Assembly (NCBI RefSeq): GCF_005869875.1 | Contig: NZ_VAWG01000001.1 | Coordinates: forward strand, 248,001-312,000 | Origin: Paenibacillus pinistramenti | GTDB lineage: Bacteria; Bacillota; Bacilli; Paenibacillales; Paenibacillaceae | Direction: 5' to 3' | Length of the DNA stretch: 64,000 bases | Shown here: piece by piece, positions 46,198-55,621 of the stretch | Position numbering within the stretch: position 1 is the stretch's first letter | How the letters are laid out: every line of letters starts with the position of its first letter | The notes under the pieces: model-generated | Databases searched by the model: none | Seen by the model: only the letters and a program-made list of their open reading frames with translations | Told to the model about the DNA's origin: nothing | Program-made: the position numbers and the translations under genes

Positions 46198-47496
46198 TTA
46201 GGATTCTTTTACCCATTCCACGTCTCCGCCAAGCGCTGTGATATGCTCGAAAAACTGCGGATAAGACTTAGCCACATGATGCGCGTCTTTAATGACAATC
46301 GGGTTAAGGGCACGCAGGCCAACCACCGTCAATGCCATGATGACCCTGTGATCGAAATGAGCGTCGATCGTCGTACCGCCCTCTACACCGTAGGGCCGGC
46401 CGTGCACGATAATCTCATCCCGCTTCTCTTCCACGTCAGCCCCGGCCTTTTTAAGCTCCGTCAGGTAATCCGTGATCCGGTCGCACTCTTTATACCGCAG
46501 GTTCTCCACATTGTAAAAGCGGGAGGTTCCCTCTGCAAACACAGCTGCGGCCACCATCGCCAGCACCGCATCCGTCGCCGCGTCCCCGTCGAACTCCACT
46601 GCCCGGAGCTGGCGGTTGCCCTGCACCCGCACGCTTCCATTTTCATGACGCAGCGGAGTGTTCATCATCTGCAGCACATCTACAACTGCACGTTCGCCCT
46701 GCTTGCTCTTCTCAGCCAGCCGGTGAACCGTTACATCCGAGCGGGTAACCGCAGCAGCTGCCAGAATCGCTGCCGAGCCCGGATAATCGCCTTGAACCAC
46801 ATATGTCTGCGCCTGGTATTTCTGTCTGCCCGGCACTTTAAAGGAGGAGTAGTCCGCAGCGGCTTCCACCTTAATACCGGCTTGCTCCAGCACTTCCAGT
46901 GTCTGGCCGATCACGACCTTTGATTTCAAATCGCCGGTCACGGTAATTTCGCTGTCTTCCTCCAGAAGCGGAGTCAGGAACAGCAGAGCGCTGAGATACT
47001 GCGAGCTGACTTCGCCTGAAACGGTAATTTTGCCGCCCTTTGGCTGGCCTCCGCGGATCGTGATCGGGAGCCTGCCGTTCTGATGCTCGACCTCTACATT
47101 CATCTGCTCCAGGGCCGTAATCAGATCGCTATGCGGACGTTTGCCCAAAGAATCCGGATATGTATTAACAAATGTAATCTCCGGAGATAAGGCCGCGATC
47201 GCCATCAGGAAGCGGAGTACTGCCCCGGCATTGCCCACATTCAGCTCTTTAACACTGCTCAGCCTGGAGCCAAAACCAGTGATTACAATCTGCTCGTCAT
47301 CCTCTTCGAGGACAGCCCCCAAGTCGGCAATACAGCGGCGCATGGCGTCGCTGTCTTCACTGTGTGCCGGATAACGGACAATGCTGGTCCCTTCCGCGAG
47401 TGCTGCAACGAGCAGGTATCTTGTCGTATAATTTTTAGATGAGAGCGCCTGAATTTCCCCTTTAAGCTCCGGGGTTGGCCTAACGATAATATCCAC
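46198..47496 (-). CDS. aroA: 3-phosphoshikimate 1-carboxyvinyltransferase (EPSP synthase), divergent type
   Basis: A 432-residue enzyme joining PEP and shikimate-3-phosphate in aromatic amino acid synthesis. Overall order and the late motifs YKECDRITDYL, DHRVIMAL and HHVAKSYPQFFE fit the family. The N-terminal motif, normally DKSxxHR, reads SKNYTTR, and the glyphosate-loop motif, normally GNAGTAMRPL, reads GNAGAVLRFL, so Thr and Pro of that loop are Ala and Phe. Starts at GTG 47496 after GGAAGGGG. It is followed by a CoA-binding protein gene and preceded by aroK, a short aromatic operon. Confidence 0.9.
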   Translation of the reverse strand: MDIIVRPTPELKGEIQALSSKNYTTRYLLVAALAEGTSIVRYPAHSEDSDAMRRCIADLGAVLEEDDEQIVITGFGSRLSSVKELNVGNAGAVLRFLMAIAALSPEITFVNTYPDSLGKRPHSDLITALEQMNVEVEHQNGRLPITIRGGQPKGGKITVSGEVSSQYLSALLFLTPLLEEDSEITVTGDLKSKVVIGQTLEVLEQAGIKVEAAADYSSFKVPGRQKYQAQTYVVQGDYPGSAAILAAAAVTRSDVTVHRLAEKSKQGERAVVDVLQMMNTPLRHENGSVRVQGNRQLRAVEFDGDAATDAVLAMVAAAVFAEGTSRFYNVENLRYKECDRITDYLTELKKAGADVEEKRDEIIVHGRPYGVEGGTTIDAHFDHRVIMALTVVGLRALNPIVIKDAHHVAKSYPQFFEHITALGGDVEWVKES

Positions 47497-47524
47497 GAAT
47501 AATAAGCCCCTTCCACTAATGTGA

Positions 47525-48037
47525 TTAAACGCGTTGATGCATTAAAATCTGTTCCGCTACTTGTTCGGGCTCCAGTCCATTAGTATCGACTGTGCAATGG
47601 GCAAAATCATAAGCGTGTTTACGCTCTTCCAGCAGACGTATAATCCTCTCCTGAGCACCGCCGGCCAGCAGCGGCCGGCCGCTGTCTTCTCCAACCCGCT
47701 TCAGAATCGCGGCCGCATCGGCTTTCAGCGCGATTACCCAGCCCTTGTCCCGCATCAGGCTGCAGTTCTCCGGCTTAAGAACCGCACCGCCGCCTGTAGC
47801 GAGGACCACCTGCTGATTCTGCAGAATCCGGTCCAGCACGGAGGATTCCAGCGCCCGAAACGCCGCCTCACCCTGCTGCTCAAAAATATCAGCGATCGGA
47901 CAGCCTGCCTCGTTGACGATTTCGGCGTCAAGATCCACCAGCTTTCTGCCGGTCTTCCGGGCAAGCAGCTCCGCCACCGTTGATTTGCCGGTTCCCATCA
48001 TGCCGATGAGAATCCAGTTCTCCTGCTCCGGCCGCAT
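47525..48037 (-). CDS. aroK: Shikimate kinase
   Basis: A 170-residue P-loop kinase making shikimate-3-phosphate, the substrate of the adjacent EPSP synthase. Walker A is GMMGTGKST (12-20); DLDAEI, FRALES, ATGGGAVL and the lid GRPLL are all present. It is 28 bases upstream of aroA on the same strand, so the two steps are co-transcribed. Confidence 0.95.
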   Translation of the reverse strand: MRPEQENWILIGMMGTGKSTVAELLARKTGRKLVDLDAEIVNEAGCPIADIFEQQGEAAFRALESSVLDRILQNQQVVLATGGGAVLKPENCSLMRDKGWVIALKADAAAILKRVGEDSGRPLLAGGAQERIIRLLEERKHAYDFAHCTVDTNGLEPEQVAEQILMHQRV

Positions 48038-48121
48038 AACGCACCTACCTTCTGCTGTTCACTTTTTTCATACCATAATATCACATGTCTCAGAAGCTGG
48101 CATCCATTACAAATAGAAAAA

Positions 48122-48156
48122 AAGCGCCGAACGGCCTTAAAGCCGTCCTGACGCTT
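48122..48156 (-). terminator. Terminator of gndA
   Basis: Hairpin aagcg...cggc / gccg...cgctt, then seven T residues on the minus strand, between gndA and aroK. Confidence 0.8.
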
Positions 48157-48178
48157 CTTTGTGTCAGAGCTGCATGGA

Positions 48179-49585
48179 TTAGAACCAGTGATAGTGGAAG
48201 ACGCCTTCTTTATCCACTCTCTTGAACGTATGCGCGCCGAAATAGTCACGCTGAGCCTGCAGCAGGTTCGCCGGCAGACGCTCTGTGCGGTAGCTGTCAT
48301 AGTAAGAAAGGGCGCTGGAGAAGCCTGGAACAGGAATGCCGTTAGCAACTGCTGTGCTTACCACTTTACGCCATGCATCCTGATAGCTTTCGACAACGTT
48401 CTTGAAATAGGAATCAAGCAGCAGGTTCTTCAGCTGCGAATCGCGGTCGTAAGCGTCCTTGATATTCTGCAGGAACTGCGAACGGATGATGCAGCCGCCG
48501 CGGAAGATCATGGCAATGTTGCCGTATTTCAAATCCCAGCCGTATTCGTCGGAAGCGCTGCGCATTTGAGCGAAGCCTTGGGCATAGGAGACGATTTTAC
48601 TTGCGAACAAGGCTTTGCGCACATTTTCAATAAACTCGGCTTTGTCGCCGTCAAAAGGCTTGGCAGCAGGACCGCTCAAAATTTTGCTTGCTGCTACGCG
48701 CTCATCCTTCATGGCGGACAAGAAGCGGGAGAAGACGGATTCGGTAATCATGGAGAGCGGTACGCCGAGATCGAGGGCGCTTTGGCTTGTCCATTTACCG
48801 GTGCCTTTCTGGCCGGCAGCATCGAGGATGACATCCACCATCGGCTTGCCTGTTTCTTCATCGTACTTGGAGAAGATGTCAGCCGTAATTTCAATCAGAT
48901 AGCTGTCCAGCTCGCCTTTGTTCCACTCTGTGAACGTTTCATGCAAATCCTTGGCGTCCAGGCCAAGCACGTCCTTCAGCAGGTGGTAAGCTTCGCCGAT
49001 CAGCTGCATATCGCCGTATTCGATACCGTTATGCACCATTTTCACATAGTGGCCGGCACCGTCAGGTCCGATATAAGTACAGCATGGGTCACCGTTCACT
49101 TTAGCGGAAATCGCCGTCAAAATCGGTTCAACCAGTTTATACGCGCTTTCCTGTCCGCCCGGCATAATCGCAGGGCCGTGAAGCGCACCTTCTTCACCGC
49201 CGGATACGCCTGTGCCGATGAAACGGAAGCCTTTGGCTTCTAGTTCCTTGCTGCGGCGCTGTGTATCAGGGAAAAAGGCATTGCCGCCGTCTATAATAAT
49301 ATCCCCTTCATCCAGGTGAGGGACAAGCTGTTCGATTGTTGCGTCCGTTGCAGGACCCGCTTGAACCATAATCAGAATCTTGCGAGGGGTTTCAAGAGAT
49401 TCAACAAACTCTTCAATTGAGAAAGTGCCTACCAGATTTTTGCCCTTTGCTTCTTCGAGCAGGTCGTGTGTCTTTTGCGGGGAACGGTTAAACACCGACA
49501 CGCTGAACCCTTTGCTTTCGATGTTAAGCGCAAGGTTTTTACCCATTACGGCCAGTCCGACAACGCCAATTTGCTGTTTAGACAT
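48179..49585 (-). CDS. gndA: 6-phosphogluconate dehydrogenase, decarboxylating
   Basis: A 468-residue enzyme converting 6-phosphogluconate to ribulose-5-phosphate with reduction of NADP+, in the oxidative pentose phosphate pathway. The nucleotide-binding start is [15 protein letters not shown], followed by NRSPQKT (NADP-type loop), [24 protein letters not shown] with the catalytic Lys, and the C-terminal tail YFGAHTF. ATG 49585 gives the length of B. subtilis GndA; eight upstream codons overlap the ribosome site. Confidence 0.96.
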   Translation of the reverse strand: MSKQQIGVVGLAVMGKNLALNIESKGFSVSVFNRSPQKTHDLLEEAKGKNLVGTFSIEEFVESLETPRKILIMVQAGPATDATIEQLVPHLDEGDIIIDGGNAFFPDTQRRSKELEAKGFRFIGTGVSGGEEGALHGPAIMPGGQESAYKLVEPILTAISAKVNGDPCCTYIGPDGAGHYVKMVHNGIEYGDMQLIGEAYHLLKDVLGLDAKDLHETFTEWNKGELDSYLIEITADIFSKYDEETGKPMVDVILDAAGQKGTGKWTSQSALDLGVPLSMITESVFSRFLSAMKDERVAASKILSGPAAKPFDGDKAEFIENVRKALFASKIVSYAQGFAQMRSASDEYGWDLKYGNIAMIFRGGCIIRSQFLQNIKDAYDRDSQLKNLLLDSYFKNVVESYQDAWRKVVSTAVANGIPVPGFSSALSYYDSYRTERLPANLLQAQRDYFGAHTFKRVDKEGVFHYHWF

Positions 49586-49693
49586 TTTTTTCTCCATCCT
49601 TTGCGGCATGATATAGTTCTAATTTGTCTCCAATAATATCATCTTCAAGCAGCAATATCCACTCAGCGGGCCAGCCTTCATGAAATCAACATA

Positions 49694-49726
49694 AAACACC
49701 CCTGAAAATGAAATTCCGAGGTGTTT
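49694..49726 (-). terminator. Terminator after the gene at 49.8 kb
   Basis: Inverted repeat aaacacc / ggtgttt with an AT-rich loop, ~50 bases after the stop of the upstream minus-strand gene. Confidence 0.65.
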
Positions 49727-49774
49727 AAGCTTGCCATTTTCTGATCTTCTTCCTATTCTCTGAAGGCTGAGGTA

Positions 49775-50374
49775 TTATTTCCACTCCAGCTCCATCAAAT
49801 TCCGTCTGATGTGCTCAAGCTTCTGCTTTACTGCCTCGGCTTCCTCAGAGTTCTGCTCCTTCAGGGCAGCGTTCAGCTTATCAAGCTCTTCATCCATCTC
49901 CACCAGAAGCTGCTCGGTCCGCTGCTCCGACAAACGGGACTGGTACATGACCGACATTTTGGCGGCGCTTGGAACGGGGTCTTTTTGATAAAGCACCTTA
50001 TGCTCCAGTCCTGAAATTTCAACCTGCCGGATGACTTCGCCGAACAAAATATTCTCAATCAGAATCTGTCTGTCTTTAAAACGTTTGACCACAGCGTGAC
50101 CCCGCAGGTCCCCGATCAGCTTCTCCAGCCATTCAGCCAGCTTTGCATCTTTAATTACATAGTCTCCAACCAGTTTATAGCCCTGCCCCAGCCGTTCAAA
50201 GCGAAGTTTTGTCAGCTTACGTCCGGTTCTCACGGAAATAATGAAGATAGAATCGTTTTCGCTCCAATACAGCGAATATCCGTCCTGGATCAGGTCCCGG
50301 ATTAACTGCTGCAGGTGCCGGCGCTCGAAACGCAGATCCAGATTGCAGTACTCGACCTCGTAGCTCTTGTTCAC
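49775..50374 (-). CDS. Hypothetical protein with a C-terminal coiled coil
   Basis: A 199-residue cytoplasmic protein I do not recognise. The N-terminal ~90 residues look alpha/beta (IQDGYSLYWSENDSIFIISVRTG), the middle is basic (VVKRFKDRQILIENILFGEVIRQ), and residues ~135-199 form a long charged helix (EQRTEQLLVEMDEELDKLNA). It starts at GTG 50374, with GGAGGG seven bases upstream, rather than at the ATG nine codons earlier. No operon partners. Confidence 0.7.
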   Translation of the reverse strand: MNKSYEVEYCNLDLRFERRHLQQLIRDLIQDGYSLYWSENDSIFIISVRTGRKLTKLRFERLGQGYKLVGDYVIKDAKLAEWLEKLIGDLRGHAVVKRFKDRQILIENILFGEVIRQVEISGLEHKVLYQKDPVPSAAKMSVMYQSRLSEQRTEQLLVEMDEELDKLNAALKEQNSEEAEAVKQKLEHIRRNLMELEWK

Positions 50375-50650
50375 GGCACGCCCTCCTCTGGCGTTTTGCA
50401 CAGCTGCAAAACCTTGGTTTCCACTCTTTTAAACAGAATTTACAATATCTTATACTCCATCCTATGTGAAGGTAACTTGGATTAATGATTATTTTTAACC
50501 GGATAAAGGCGCTTGTGACGCAGAATAGGTAAAATCTGCCGGACAATGCCAGGCTCCCCCGGCAGGCCGGGCGGCTTGTCCGCTGCTTGTGTTATAATCA
50601 GGGTAACTCGCTAGGATCGAGTTGATCTTATGTCTTCAGGAGGCTAGTTC

Positions 50651-51274
50651 ATGTCATTAGCAGGTTTTACGATCAAGGACTTCGATACGATGGCCGTTCC
50701 GGGGCTTGAGCCCCGCATGGAGGCCCTGATCACAAACGTACGTCCCAAGCTGGAGAGCATCGGAAGCGAAATCACACCGTTTCTGTCCGCTCTGACCGGT
50801 GATGAAATGTTCGCTCATGTTGCCAAACATGCCAGACGGACCATTAACCCGCCTAACGATACCTGGGTGGCGTGGAGCAGCAGCAAGCGCGGCTACAAGG
50901 CGCTGCCTCATTTTCAGGTCGGATTGTTCTCCACGCATCTGTTCATCGTGTATGCCGTCATTTATGAAAGCTCCAACAAAGAAGTGATCGGGCGGTATTT
51001 GGAACAGCATGCCGGGGACATCAAATCGCAGGTTCCAGAAGCGTTCTATTGGTCCATGGATCATATGACTCCGGGCGGCAGGCTGAATGCGGAGATTACC
51101 GAAGCCGAGCTCGCTGAAATGGGCACCAAGCTGCAAAAGGTGAAGAAATCCGAGCTGCTGTGCGGCCTCAGTCTTCCCCGCGGCTCCGCTCAAGCAGAGA
51201 ATGGAGAACAGCTGGAAGAGCTGATCCGCAGCACTTTCGAAACGCTGCTTCCTCTTTACCGGGTTTCATTCTGA
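50651..51274 (+). CDS. yktB: YktB family protein (DUF1054, UPF0637)
   Basis: A 207-residue conserved protein with the family strings GFTIKDFDTM, NDTWVAWSSSKRGYKALPHFQVGLF and FYWSMDHM. Function is unknown. It lies near speA, as in B. subtilis. AGGAGG precedes ATG 50651, and an extended -10 (TGTTATAAT) lies about 50 bases upstream. Confidence 0.92.
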   Translation: MSLAGFTIKDFDTMAVPGLEPRMEALITNVRPKLESIGSEITPFLSALTGDEMFAHVAKHARRTINPPNDTWVAWSSSKRGYKALPHFQVGLFSTHLFIVYAVIYESSNKEVIGRYLEQHAGDIKSQVPEAFYWSMDHMTPGGRLNAEITEAELAEMGTKLQKVKKSELLCGLSLPRGSAQAENGEQLEELIRSTFETLLPLYRVSF

Positions 51275-51419
51275 TTGGATTGGCAGAGCTTATAACTGAA
51301 GCTGATTTGCTGTCTATTTTATAGAAGGAAAGCAGGTAAGGCTGGCTGCGGTCAGCGGCCGGGAATATTGAAGGCCAGGAATTTTTAACCGGGATTTTTT
51401 CAGCCGGGAATGTTTTAAA

Positions 51420-52763
51420 TCAGCGTACGCGGGCCTTGGGCCCGCTTTTTCTTTTTACAGGTGCATGAGCCGGTTTGTGAATTTCTGTTGTCCCTGTTTC
51501 GGCGGCAGCCGGAGGCGCCGGCCTTGAGATCCACAGATGAATAAGCAGCAAAGCGCCCATGGATGCCGCACTGACCAGAAAAGGCGCAGACGGACCGTAC
51601 ACATCCCACAGCTTGCCGGAGACAATGGGCCCAGCCACCATGCCGGTGCCTTGAATGGTCAAGAACAGCCCCCATACGGTCCCCTTCTCCCCTTTCGGAA
51701 GCTGGCCGGCAATCATCGTATCCCAGGTAGGCAGAATAAACGCATAGCTCAGCCCGGCGCCGATAACCAGAATCCAAACCGCAGCGAGATCCCGGAATAA
51801 GGCGAGTCCCAGAATGGATAAACAAGCAAGCGAGAAGCCGATGTTTAAAAATATCCGGGTCCCGTGCTTGTCCACGAGTTTGCCCACCGGGATCAGCCCA
51901 AGTACGGTTACCGCGCCGCCTGTGACCAGCAAAACGCTGAACATGCCGGGAGAGAGACCCAGAACGGTCCGGATATAAAGTGTAATAATCGGCGTGAGAA
52001 GCCCGACTGCAAACGATTGGAGAAACAGCGCCGGATACAGCAGCCGGCTGACGTGCAGACTGTTCCGGACCATGGAGAACGTGCTGCTGAAATGGCTGAT
52101 CAGGGTGCGGAGTCTGCTTGCCTTCTGCCCATGCGGCGTTCTTGGCGTTTTCTGGGTTCTCTGTGTTCTTGGTGTTCTCGCTGAACCCGGCAGCAGAAGA
52201 GCAAACAGCATGGCTGCGGCAAGGCAGGCAAGCAGAATCCAGAATACAGACGAATACGATTGATGAATAAACAGATTAATAATAACCGGTCCTGCGCCGG
52301 TTCCCCCGAGGGTGGACATTTGAATGATACCCATGGCCGTTCCGAAGTTCTGCTTGCCTTCATTCATATCCGAAATGCCTACCAGCACGCTTGGCCACAA
52401 GGGGGCCGTACCGATTCCCAGCAGGGTGCATGCTGCAGCAATCACGCCCGCCTGCCTGCCCCAGGCAATTAAGGCAACGGCGCCCAGCGCCAGGGCCAAA
52501 CCGGCAAGCATCGTGAGCCGAAACCCGATTCGCTCCACGAGCCACCCGGCCGGGCTGCGGAAGAAATTATCCCCGATATACTGCAGGGAGAGCGACCACC
52601 CGATCGCAAAGGCCGACAATCCGAGCACACTGCCCATGTAAACAGGCAGAATGGTGACCAGAAGGGCGCTCTTGACGACTTCGATCAGGAACATGATCAG
52701 CCACAAGTAAATCAGAGTCGGAGTCAGCACCTGTCTTTCCAAACCTTTGACCTTGAATTTCAT
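51420..52763 (-). CDS. MFS transporter
   Basis: A 447-residue, twelve-helix major facilitator. The first half has MFLIEVVKSALLVTILPVYMG and the loop 2-3 motif WLVERIGFR; the second half GKLVDKHGTRIFLNIG. Its substrate cannot be told, though the overall look is of drug or sugar exporters of the YqgE/MdfA-like groups. The cytoplasmic loop between helices 6 and 7 contains a Thr-Pro/Arg repeat (TPRTQRTQKTPRTPHG) encoded by a 9-base tandem repeat at 52135-52181. ATG 52763 follows GGGAGA; a 46-codon N-terminal extension is not supported. Confidence 0.88.
   Translation of the reverse strand: MKFKVKGLERQVLTPTLIYLWLIMFLIEVVKSALLVTILPVYMGSVLGLSAFAIGWSLSLQYIGDNFFRSPAGWLVERIGFRLTMLAGLALALGAVALIAWGRQAGVIAAACTLLGIGTAPLWPSVLVGISDMNEGKQNFGTAMGIIQMSTLGGTGAGPVIINLFIHQSYSSVFWILLACLAAAMLFALLLPGSARTPRTQRTQKTPRTPHGQKASRLRTLISHFSSTFSMVRNSLHVSRLLYPALFLQSFAVGLLTPIITLYIRTVLGLSPGMFSVLLVTGGAVTVLGLIPVGKLVDKHGTRIFLNIGFSLACLSILGLALFRDLAAVWILVIGAGLSYAFILPTWDTMIAGQLPKGEKGTVWGLFLTIQGTGMVAGPIVSGKLWDVYGPSAPFLVSAASMGALLLIHLWISRPAPPAAAETGTTEIHKPAHAPVKRKSGPKARVR
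52135..52181 (-). repeat. Nine-base tandem repeat in the MFS gene
   Basis: About five imperfect copies of ggcgttctt / tgggttctc encode the Arg-Thr-Pro/Gln series of the central cytoplasmic loop. The unit is a multiple of three, so the frame is kept. Confidence 0.75.
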
Positions 52764-52968
52764 GCTCTGTCCATCTCCCGCCTGTGTAAAATAAAAGGCC
52801 TGCCTGCTACACAGTGTGCCCTCCGGAAGTGGAATTCTAACCCATCGCCAATAATTAAAAAGCGCTCGGCGCGGGGTGAGCCCTGCAGCTTGTACTTGCA
52901 TTCCCGACTCTTTTTGTTATACTCAACTTTGTTTATATTTCATATCAGAAAGGCAGTGACGGCCTACC

Positions 52969-54444
52969 ATGGATCACAACCGTACGCCGCTTCTCACCGC
53001 ATTGAAAGCCCATGCGGCCGGCAATCCCGTACAATTTCATATTCCCGGGCATAAAAAAGGGCTCGGTATGGATCAAGAATTTCGTGAATTTATCGGCGAT
53101 AACGCCTTGTCAATTGACCTGATTAATATTGCTCCACTGGATGATCTTCATCAGCCTACCGGAGTTATTGAAGAAGCCCAGAAGCTGGCAGCCGACGCGT
53201 TTGGCGCTACGCACACCTTTTTCTCCGTACAGGGGACAAGCGGTGCAATTATAACGATGATTATGTCCGTATGTTCTCCCGGCGATAAAATTATTGTGCC
53301 GCGGAATATTCATAAATCCGTAATGTCCGCTATTATTTTTGCAGGGGCCAAGCCGGTATTTGTGTCTCCTGCACAGGATCACGAGCTCGGCATTGACCAT
53401 GGAATCACGACCTCTTCCGTAAGCCGGGCGCTGAAGCGCCATCCGGATGCCAAAGCGGTGCTGGTCATTAATCCGACTTATTTCGGAGTGGTTGCCCATC
53501 TGGAGGAAATTGTGGAGCTGGCGCACAGTCATCACATTCCGGTTCTGGTGGATGAAGCCCATGGCGTACACATCCATTTCCATGAAGACCTTCCGGTATC
53601 GGCTATGCAGGCCGGAGCGGACATGGCCGCAACCAGCGTGCATAAGCTCGGCGGCTCGATGACCCAAAGCTCGGTGCTCAACATCAACGCGAAAAATGGC
53701 CTGATCAACCCGCAGCGCGTGCAGACGATCATCAGCATGCTGACCACAACCTCGACGTCTTATATTTTGCTTGCATCCCTTGATGCGGCGCGCCGCAATC
53801 TCATCCTGAACGGCCACGATCTGTTAACCGAAGCCATCGGCCTTGCCGGATATCTGCGCGACGAGATCAATAAAATTGACGGCCTGTACTCGTTCGGCAA
53901 AGAGATTCTGGGCAGTGAAGCCGCTTACGGCATGGACCCGACGAAGGTTACCATTCACGTCCGTCATCTGGGAATTACAGGCTATGAAACGGAAAATTGG
54001 CTTCGCGAGCATTATAATATTGAAGTCGAACTCTCCGATATGTATAACATTCTGTGTCTCGTCACCACCGGTGATACGCAGGAGACGGTAGACACGCTGC
54101 TGAAGGCGCTGCGCGACCTCTCCGAGGCCTATCACCAGAAAGGTGAGGTTAAGGAGCTCATCGTCAAAACACCGGAAATTCCGCAGCTCTCACTCATTCC
54201 GCGTGACGCATTCTATGCCGACACCGAAGTGGTACCATTCAGAGAATCGGCTGGCCGGATTATTGCCGAGTTCATCTATGTCTACCCGCCGGGAATTCCG
54301 ATCCTGCTGCCGGGAGAGGTTATCACCCAGGAAAATATCGACTATATCGTTGACCATGTAGAGGTCGGATTGCCGGTAAAAGGCCCTGAAGACCGCTATA
54401 TCAATAACGTCAAAGTGATTATTGAGGCAGATCCGATCTTCTAA
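52969..54444 (+). CDS. speA: Arginine decarboxylase (Orn/Lys/Arg decarboxylase class)
   Basis: A 491-residue PLP enzyme with the fold-type I decarboxylase sequence IPGHKKG at the start, GTSGAIITMI, VDEAHGVHI and the PLP lysine K226 in SVHKLGGSMTQ. The C-terminal domain (YPPGIPILLPGEVI) is the usual family end. By length and neighbours it matches B. subtilis SpeA, which makes agmatine for spermidine synthesis; lysine decarboxylase activity cannot be excluded. Convergent genes flank it. Confidence 0.9.
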   Translation: MDHNRTPLLTALKAHAAGNPVQFHIPGHKKGLGMDQEFREFIGDNALSIDLINIAPLDDLHQPTGVIEEAQKLAADAFGATHTFFSVQGTSGAIITMIMSVCSPGDKIIVPRNIHKSVMSAIIFAGAKPVFVSPAQDHELGIDHGITTSSVSRALKRHPDAKAVLVINPTYFGVVAHLEEIVELAHSHHIPVLVDEAHGVHIHFHEDLPVSAMQAGADMAATSVHKLGGSMTQSSVLNINAKNGLINPQRVQTIISMLTTTSTSYILLASLDAARRNLILNGHDLLTEAIGLAGYLRDEINKIDGLYSFGKEILGSEAAYGMDPTKVTIHVRHLGITGYETENWLREHYNIEVELSDMYNILCLVTTGDTQETVDTLLKALRDLSEAYHQKGEVKELIVKTPEIPQLSLIPRDAFYADTEVVPFRESAGRIIAEFIYVYPPGIPILLPGEVITQENIDYIVDHVEVGLPVKGPEDRYINNVKVIIEADPIF

Positions 54445-54470
54445 AGAACCGGATAAGCATGATAAACATG

Positions 54471-54498
54471 AAAAAGGCTCCCCGAAGGGAGCCTTTTT
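54471..54498. terminator. Terminator of speA
   Basis: Perfect hairpin aaaaaggctccc / gggagccttttt, usable on both strands between speA and the convergent DUF1292 gene. Confidence 0.92.
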
Positions 54499-54524
54499 CA
54501 TGATCTTTAAGCCGTATGCTTCTA

Positions 54525-54836
54525 TTAAGCCTCGTCCTGGGAAGCCACCAATTCATTGAAGGCTTCTTCCACACGCGCCCATTCCTCTTCATCCTCAATG
54601 TTCAGGAGAACCATTTCTTCATCCTGCTCTTCAAGGCGGAGAATAATGCCGTCTGCTTCCGGATTGCTGCGCTCGAGCAGGAGGGCATAAACATTTTCGC
54701 CTACATCAAAAGTTTCAACAAGAACCATCTCAACGTCCTTGCCTTCTTCATCTGTTAAAGTCAATACGAACTCTTCGTGTTCGTGGTCGTGATCATGATC
54801 GCAATTCTCGCCGTGAACATGATTGTGATCGCTCAT
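54525..54836 (-). CDS. DUF1292 family protein (YrzB-like) with a His-rich N-terminus
   Basis: A 103-residue acidic protein. The core (FVLTLTDEEGKDVEMVLVETFDVG, DGIILRLEEQDEE) matches DUF1292. The first 22 residues hold eight His plus one Cys (HNHVHGENCDHDHDHEHE), probably a metal-binding tail added to the usual domain. Function unknown. Confidence 0.85.
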   Translation of the reverse strand: MSDHNHVHGENCDHDHDHEHEEFVLTLTDEEGKDVEMVLVETFDVGENVYALLLERSNPEADGIILRLEEQDEEMVLLNIEDEEEWARVEEAFNELVASQDEA

Positions 54837-54947
54837 GGATTCTACCTACTTTCGGTTGTGTAATAAAACAGCCTTTGGCTACCATCGTATCGTAACACTT
54901 TCCGCCAGAGAGGTCAATTTAGACAATTGACGGGGCCCCTCTAGCAT

Positions 54948-55505
54948 TTAGTTGTCGATGGCGGTAACCACTTTCTGCGAAATCAGGGTATAGCTGTCGT
55001 CTCCCGCGGCTTTCATGTAGAAGCCGACCGAATATTTTCCGGCCGCATCAAAATCATAGGTAAAGTCCGACGTACGGAACCAGAAGTTGTCTTTCTGATC
55101 CTTCCCGATCTCCTGTGATTGAATGGATTTAACCGATCCGTCGGGGGCGGTTATCGCTACTTTAATAGAGCTGATATCCGTCGTCAGACTATCAATCTGG
55201 CAGAAGACATTGAATTTGAGCTTCCCTACATTTACATTTCCGAAAGGGGTATCCCCTTTGAACAGAAAAATATGAACATTCGGTTTATTGAGCTTAACCG
55301 TCTTGGAATCGTCATTATAGGTAACCAATCCGCCCATTTCCCGGATAGGCACATACGTCTTTCCGTCGATTACATAGGCCCCATCCGATAATTCGCGGCT
55401 GTTGAACAGAACTTTAATCTTCTGCGATGTGCCATCTGCGTAAAGTAGCGTACTGCCCACCAGGGAGAATAAAAGCACAAAAGCTGCCGTTCTTTTCCAT
55501 CCCAT
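54948..55505 (-). CDS. Secreted protein with a copper-amine-oxidase N-terminal-like (stalk) domain
   Basis: A 185-residue exported protein with a cleavable signal peptide (FVLLFSLVGSTLLYADG). Residues ~28-75 form the stalk-like domain common in Paenibacillus (IKVLFNSRELSDGAYVIDGKTY, PIREMGGLV). The remainder is beta-rich and may be an Ig-like fold (YDFDAAGKYSVGFYMKA). It lacks any catalytic residues of an amine oxidase. Probable wall- or matrix-associated protein. Confidence 0.8.
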   Translation of the reverse strand: MGWKRTAAFVLLFSLVGSTLLYADGTSQKIKVLFNSRELSDGAYVIDGKTYVPIREMGGLVTYNDDSKTVKLNKPNVHIFLFKGDTPFGNVNVGKLKFNVFCQIDSLTTDISSIKVAITAPDGSVKSIQSQEIGKDQKDNFWFRTSDFTYDFDAAGKYSVGFYMKAAGDDSYTLISQKVVTAIDN

Positions 55506-55621
55506 GCTGTTATCCCTCCTATCATTCTTCGCTGCTGCTTAATTATACGAGTCCAAGTCAGCGCGAGTTGCGGTGGGCAGAGGGAAAACTTCTCAATATT
55601 TTGCGCCTTCCGGCTGAATCG

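Noticed and set aside
48161-49243. A 360-codon plus-strand frame opposite gndA
   Set aside because: It is antisense to a full-length, highly conserved dehydrogenase, with no ribosome site or recognisable domain.
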